Below are positions 60,018-64,000 of a stretch of 64,000 bases of DNA, piece after piece (positions within the stretch are counted from its first letter, which is position 1; every line of letters begins with the position of its first letter). The position numbers were made by a program, and so were the translations under genes. This DNA is from Locusta migratoria (lineage: Eukaryota > Arthropoda > Insecta > Orthoptera > Acrididae): NCBI GenBank assembly GCA_026315105.1, contig CM048745.1, positions 153,967,323 through 154,031,322 of the forward strand, read 5' to 3'. The notes below the pieces were generated by a model that was not told the DNA's origin, did no database searches, and saw nothing but the letters and a program-made list of their open reading frames with translations.

Positions 60018-60224
60018 TTGCTGATAAAACTCTTCTGGGTATTGGACCGCATCGTCAATATATCAAATATTTCACCGACGTTTCGGCCACTATTGCAAGC
60101 GGCCATCTTCTGGGTGTTACCTTTACACCCAGAAGATGGCCGCTTGCAATAGTGGCCGAAATGTCGGTGAAATATTTGATATATTGACGATGCGGTCCAA
60201 TACCCAGAAGAGTTTTATCAGCAA
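60018..60224. mobile_element. fold-back element, family F copy 2
   Basis: A near-perfect palindrome centred at about 60121. The arms carry TTGCTGATAAAACTCTTCTG and its complement. The core (C)AGAAGA-T-GGCCGCT-TGCAAT-AGTGGCC-GAAA occurs on both strands (60130-60161 plus, mirrored on minus). Related to 53235-53400. Confidence 0.9.
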
Positions 60225-62439
60225 TCAGTCCGATTCTTAATGTGGATGTGTTACAGCATACAGACATCAGCTGGTGCAGCATGCAAAAACAAAATGTGAA
60301 GAGGATTTGGATGTGGCCACACATTTAACATCACTAAAAAGCTCAATGAGCTAAGAACGAAAATATTAGCCATAATTAATCAGTACTTGCTTGTGTGATA
60401 GAACACAGTAACAGCAACTTAAGGATAATCATACAGGCTCATACAATGTGAAGCATATTTACAGGGTAGAAAAATGTGTTGAATATAACATATGATCCCT
60501 TCCCTTATGGATGAAAAATTTCTTTCTCAAACAATACTATTTATCATACTCCATACCATAAACAATTTCAATGAATCATTATGTATCAAGATTAACCATA
60601 AAAATATTACCCAAACACAAAACCACTCAACCTTACACCCCTTACTGTGTTGAGTGAGTTACATAATCAAAAATGTTTACATTCATTTTAGCTGAATTTC
60701 CAAGTTGTAGAAAAACGAAAGCCAAACAGGTATTGCCAGATAACTACTGGTAACAAAAGAAGCTGATTGCTATGACTGTATTTATTCATTACGGCAAAGC
60801 TTATGCAGCTTTAAAAATGAACTTAAAATGTTCAGCACTGACTACTACAGAATTTCTTGATACAATATTAAAAGAGCTGTTATTAACAAAAAACATTACC
60901 AGAAATTTTGAAAAATTATTGTTAATTTGTACCTGTATGTTTACTCATATTGACCGTTACTAAATAAAAGTATTATCTGTTCACCCCACAGTAAAACTCC
61001 TTTTTGTATTCTCCCAACAGGAAAGGATCATAACACGGCCAACCGAGCAAAGAGTTGAAACAACAGAGAAGGTATGACATGTAGCAATCACTGGAAAAGA
61101 CAGAAATATGGGGGAGCAACCTACGTTTGGGCCCGGCCGGCTGCAGGCGAAGAGAGTTCAGGTTCAGGTTCAGATTGAGGAATGTAGGGCGAGCTGAAAA
61201 GAGCACCACACCATCATAATACAGTAAACAACAGACACCAGTGACAAGAAGGTGCTTGCATCTAAATCCTGGGTGTGAAACTGAGTATTAGTAAGTCCCG
61301 GAAGGTTACACAAATATGCAGGGAGCAACACAACAATGTTCTCTCTGGTTACAGAGACCTTACGGTGCAATTCAAATGTTGAAGGGTAGCACATCAAGCC
61401 AGGAACACTTTTTAAACACTTTGTACAAAACACAGATCTGGAATATTTCATTGTACACTTAGGGGAGAAAAGCAGGGTTCTTCCAGAGAAGATAAAAGAT
61501 TAATATTGCAGAGTACATAATAGCAAAACTTATCACAGAGATGTGTTCATAAATGTATACATTGTTGCATTGCTACATGACACTTACTACAATATACAGT
61601 ATGTAATATAAAAAGGGATGCGATAATGCTGCAGAAGTTCTGCTGAATCTCTCTCTCTCTCTCATCTCCTTTTAGCCTCTGCTCCTGTCCCCTTTCCCCT
61701 CTCTCTGTAACTTCATCAGCTGTTAACATTCATTTAATAGTAATTTCACCTTCCATTTTTCTCATGCTGTGTGTTCTTTGATCTGGGAAACAAGAGTGAC
61801 TCACCAATGTGTTTATAAGGATAAATTGTTACTCACCATTTAAGGACGAGTTACAGATGAGGTAGCAAAATGTATTATAGAGGTATGAACTGATATGTGA
61901 CTCATTGCATCCTCTGTAGAAGCTATCCATTTCACTACACCTTTCTATGATTTAGTGTGTGGCAAAAAATTCTTTTCATGATATTGTTAAAATAGCTTCA
62001 ATAACAATTGTCTTATTTTGCTCTGGACTTTCCATTATTTGATTTTGCCAATGTTACTTTTACTTTCTGTTAGAATGGTCTCACTCCTTCCAATGATTGC
62101 TTTTCCTTTACTGTATGGAGAAACTTCTCGTCTCAAAATTAGCATTTGTGTAATTTTGTTTGTTTCCAAGTTCGTGGTTATAACAGTATTTTAAAGCTAC
62201 CATAAAGATAGTTTTACATTAGGCATCTGCTAATGCATGTTGTCTCCTCTACTATGCTCTTCATTGTCATTCTTCAACTTACCAGTTCCAGTGTGCAACA
62301 TCATTATTCTATCAGTGAGCAAGGAGTATCTCAGCATAATATTTGACTAATCAAGCCATGTGACTGAGTATTTGTAACAACTCCATAATACTTCCATCTG
62401 CAACAGTAGTTCTTATGCCAATAAATACAGATACATTCT
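60225..62439. other. upstream intron, no gene seen
   Basis: AT-rich. A short CTCTCT tract at 61650-61662 and a small GTTCAGGTTCAGGTTCAG triplication at 61156-61173 are the only patterns noted. Confidence 0.5.
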
Positions 62440-62495
62440 GTCTCTAATGTTTACGCTGTCAATGGGATGTTAAATCCTAAGTGTCCTTCCTTCAA
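62440..62495 (+). mobile_element. tail fragment of SINE family B
   Basis: TCTCTAATGTTTACGCTGTC and ATGTTAAATCCTAAG correspond to the 3' end of the SINE at 41278-41515. Confidence 0.6.
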
Positions 62496-62989
62496 ATAAA
62501 TTAGGAGAAAGTCTTGATAACATCTGAATACTCAGAAGACCAACATCTGAATATGAGGAACTTTCCATTCCAATTAATATGTTTACTGTCATATTCTGAT
62601 ATGCAAAACAAATGATCCTGTCCTACCTATTGTTCGTGCCTTCTACATAGATAACCATTAACAAAACAATCTGTTTCTGACATCATCCAATTTGAGAATC
62701 TGAAGATGTTAACCAAGATCATACAAGTATAAAACCAAGCTTACCAGTATTTTAAAATTTCATGGATTTTAAATTGTGATCTAGCAAGCCTGATTATAGT
62801 TTACTTTGGTTTATGCATAACAGGTAAATGTTGGAATGGTTGTCTCAATCATGAAAAGCAAACTGGTTCATTCATCATTTTTAAACTGTTCCATTGTTCA
62901 TTCTGTTGTAATTTTGATGCTGATCATATTTTAAAATATGTACGGAAAGAGTCAAAGAAGTGCACACATATGCTCCAACTGTTTCCCTG

Positions 62990-64000
62990 GTCAGAGTTCT
63001 CCTTCTAATGTCACTTGGCACCAGCAATACATACACTCTAGAAGAGAGAAATAAAGCACCATGATTAAGTTATGCAAATTGGGCACAAATTGGTATTCAA
63101 ACAGGTGTTGATGTGTGACACTGCACATAATTTGAGAATGCAGTTGACAAGGATCATAATCCAAGGAGTTATTGATATCATGACTTCTATCACAACAGCT
63201 GTTTAAATACCAGTTTCTCTCTTCCACTCCTGCCTGTTTTATATTATAGTTGGCCCACCTTTCATAAGCTAATTGTTTTAGGCTTTCTTCTATTTTGGAA
63301 TCAAGCAAAATATTTCCTCAGTCTATTTGTCATCCATTCATCTTGCTACATATACCCTCTACCTTCACTTCTTTTACATCTTCCTTTCCGATATAATCCT
63401 TAATCCATTTCCTTATTCTCTTGGATCTCGAAGTAATTGCCAATGTGCATCTCTCCGCCTCTCCTTTTCATATGACTGGATGTACAGATTTGAAACATGC
63501 ATTTACTTTATAAAAGAATTTCTTTCTAATACCACTTCTTTTTATTTCTTTTGCTACGTGTAGAGTCTTACACTGCTTTATGAGCATGCATTTACTAACT
63601 GGTGCTATGACTCTATAGTTAATCTACATGATTTTATTTTTGATGCCTTATATTATAAGTACATTTTAGAGTTATTATACTTGATTTTCTGGCCTACTTT
63701 TAAACTTTCTCTGTTATACTCTTCCATTATCAGCTGAAGTTTCTGAACCAAGAAAAACAATATTTTATCATCAGAATACTGGAGGTGGTTGAATTAATGT
63801 TCCATTAATTTGTATTCCTACTTCATTCCCACATTAAATGGTCTAAATATGTTCTTGAGGACTGCTGAGAAGAACTTGGGTGAAATGGAGTCTCTGTACC
63901 TGACTTCTCTATCAGTCCTCAATTTGTCACTATTGTGGTGAAGTGTGTACTAATCTAAGTGAACCTTCAACTAAAACTTCCAGATTGAGGGCCATGGTTG
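62990..64000 (-). mobile_element. LINE fragment at the window edge
   Basis: On the minus strand, 63920-63700 reads YRDSISPKFFSAVLKNIF, then NHLQYSDDKILFFL (the FADD box has become YSDD) and RESLKVGQK, clear RT palm sequence of an RTE-like LINE. Further downstream, 63470-63300 reads RRRDAHWQLLRDPRE and NKWIKDYIGKEDVKEV, weakly like the C-terminal region. Many stops. The 5' part is beyond 64000. Confidence 0.6.

Noticed and set aside
53235..60224. Claiming the fold-back cores as proven hammerhead ribozymes
   Set aside because: An extra base before stem II at every site, GATA instead of GAAA in family M, CAGA instead of CTGA in family F, and no general stem I/III; kept only as a hypothesis.
61170..61451. 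Minus-strand ORF considered as an upstream kinesin exon
   Set aside because: Cys-rich and hydrophobic, no KIF13-like motif and no phase support.
1..64000. CRISPR array, operon, prophage or bacterial gene cluster
   Set aside because: No regularly spaced direct repeats, no ribosome-binding sites or compact gene strings; spliced exons and LINE/SINE content show a eukaryotic nuclear genome.

Overview
This is a eukaryotic window, most likely from an insect with a large, transposon-rich genome. No prokaryotic gene organisation is visible. Large introns, RTE LINEs ending in (ACA)n, tRNA-derived SINEs and many fold-back elements fit an orthopteran such as a grasshopper or locust. That taxon guess rests on remembered repeat families and was not checked by search.

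One host gene is visible, on the minus strand: the 3' part of a kinesin-3 motor of the KIF13 / Kinesin-73 (Khc-73) type. Seven exons join in one open frame, in transcription order 58377-58570, 51137-51258, 38586-39336, 23764-23959, 19878-20075, 19545-19721 and 8819-8904 (stop codon at 8819-8821). All junctions are AG/GT and phase-compatible. Together they give about 573 residues of C-terminal tail, ending in a CAP-Gly microtubule-binding domain that is split over two exons. The motor, FHA and stalk exons must lie beyond 64000. Introns range from 156 bp to about 14.6 kb, and most of their length is recognisable mobile DNA.

Region by region. 1-4986: a decayed Ty3/Gypsy LTR retrotransposon cut by the left window edge. 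4987-8818: AT-rich, probably 3' UTR and/or intergenic. 8905-19544: last intron, with a fold-back element, a mariner-like remnant, a half MITE and RTE copy 1. 20076-23763: intron with a decayed minus-strand LINE that carries a nested fold-back element. 23960-38585: intron with SINEs, RTE copy 2 (perfect 11-bp target duplication) lying in DNA-transposon debris, Tc1-like debris, RTE copy 3, an IS630-type transposase remnant and an almost complete mariner-superfamily element with long TIRs. 39337-51136: intron with mariner debris, a Jockey-superfamily LINE disrupted by two adjacent giant palindromes (41271-42078 and about 42365-42989), a second RTE family and several MITEs. 51259-58376: intron with more MITEs and fold-backs and a nested Tc1-like element. 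58571-64000: upstream intron with a fold-back element and a LINE fragment at the edge.

The most unusual signal is a short hairpin core that recurs at about 15 sites in otherwise different non-autonomous repeats. It reads CTGAWGA, one unpaired base, a stem-loop whose two arms vary but stay complementary, then GAAA. It resembles the catalytic core of a hammerhead ribozyme, and the arm changes look like covariation. The second notable signal is the pair of adjacent palindromes inside one LINE.
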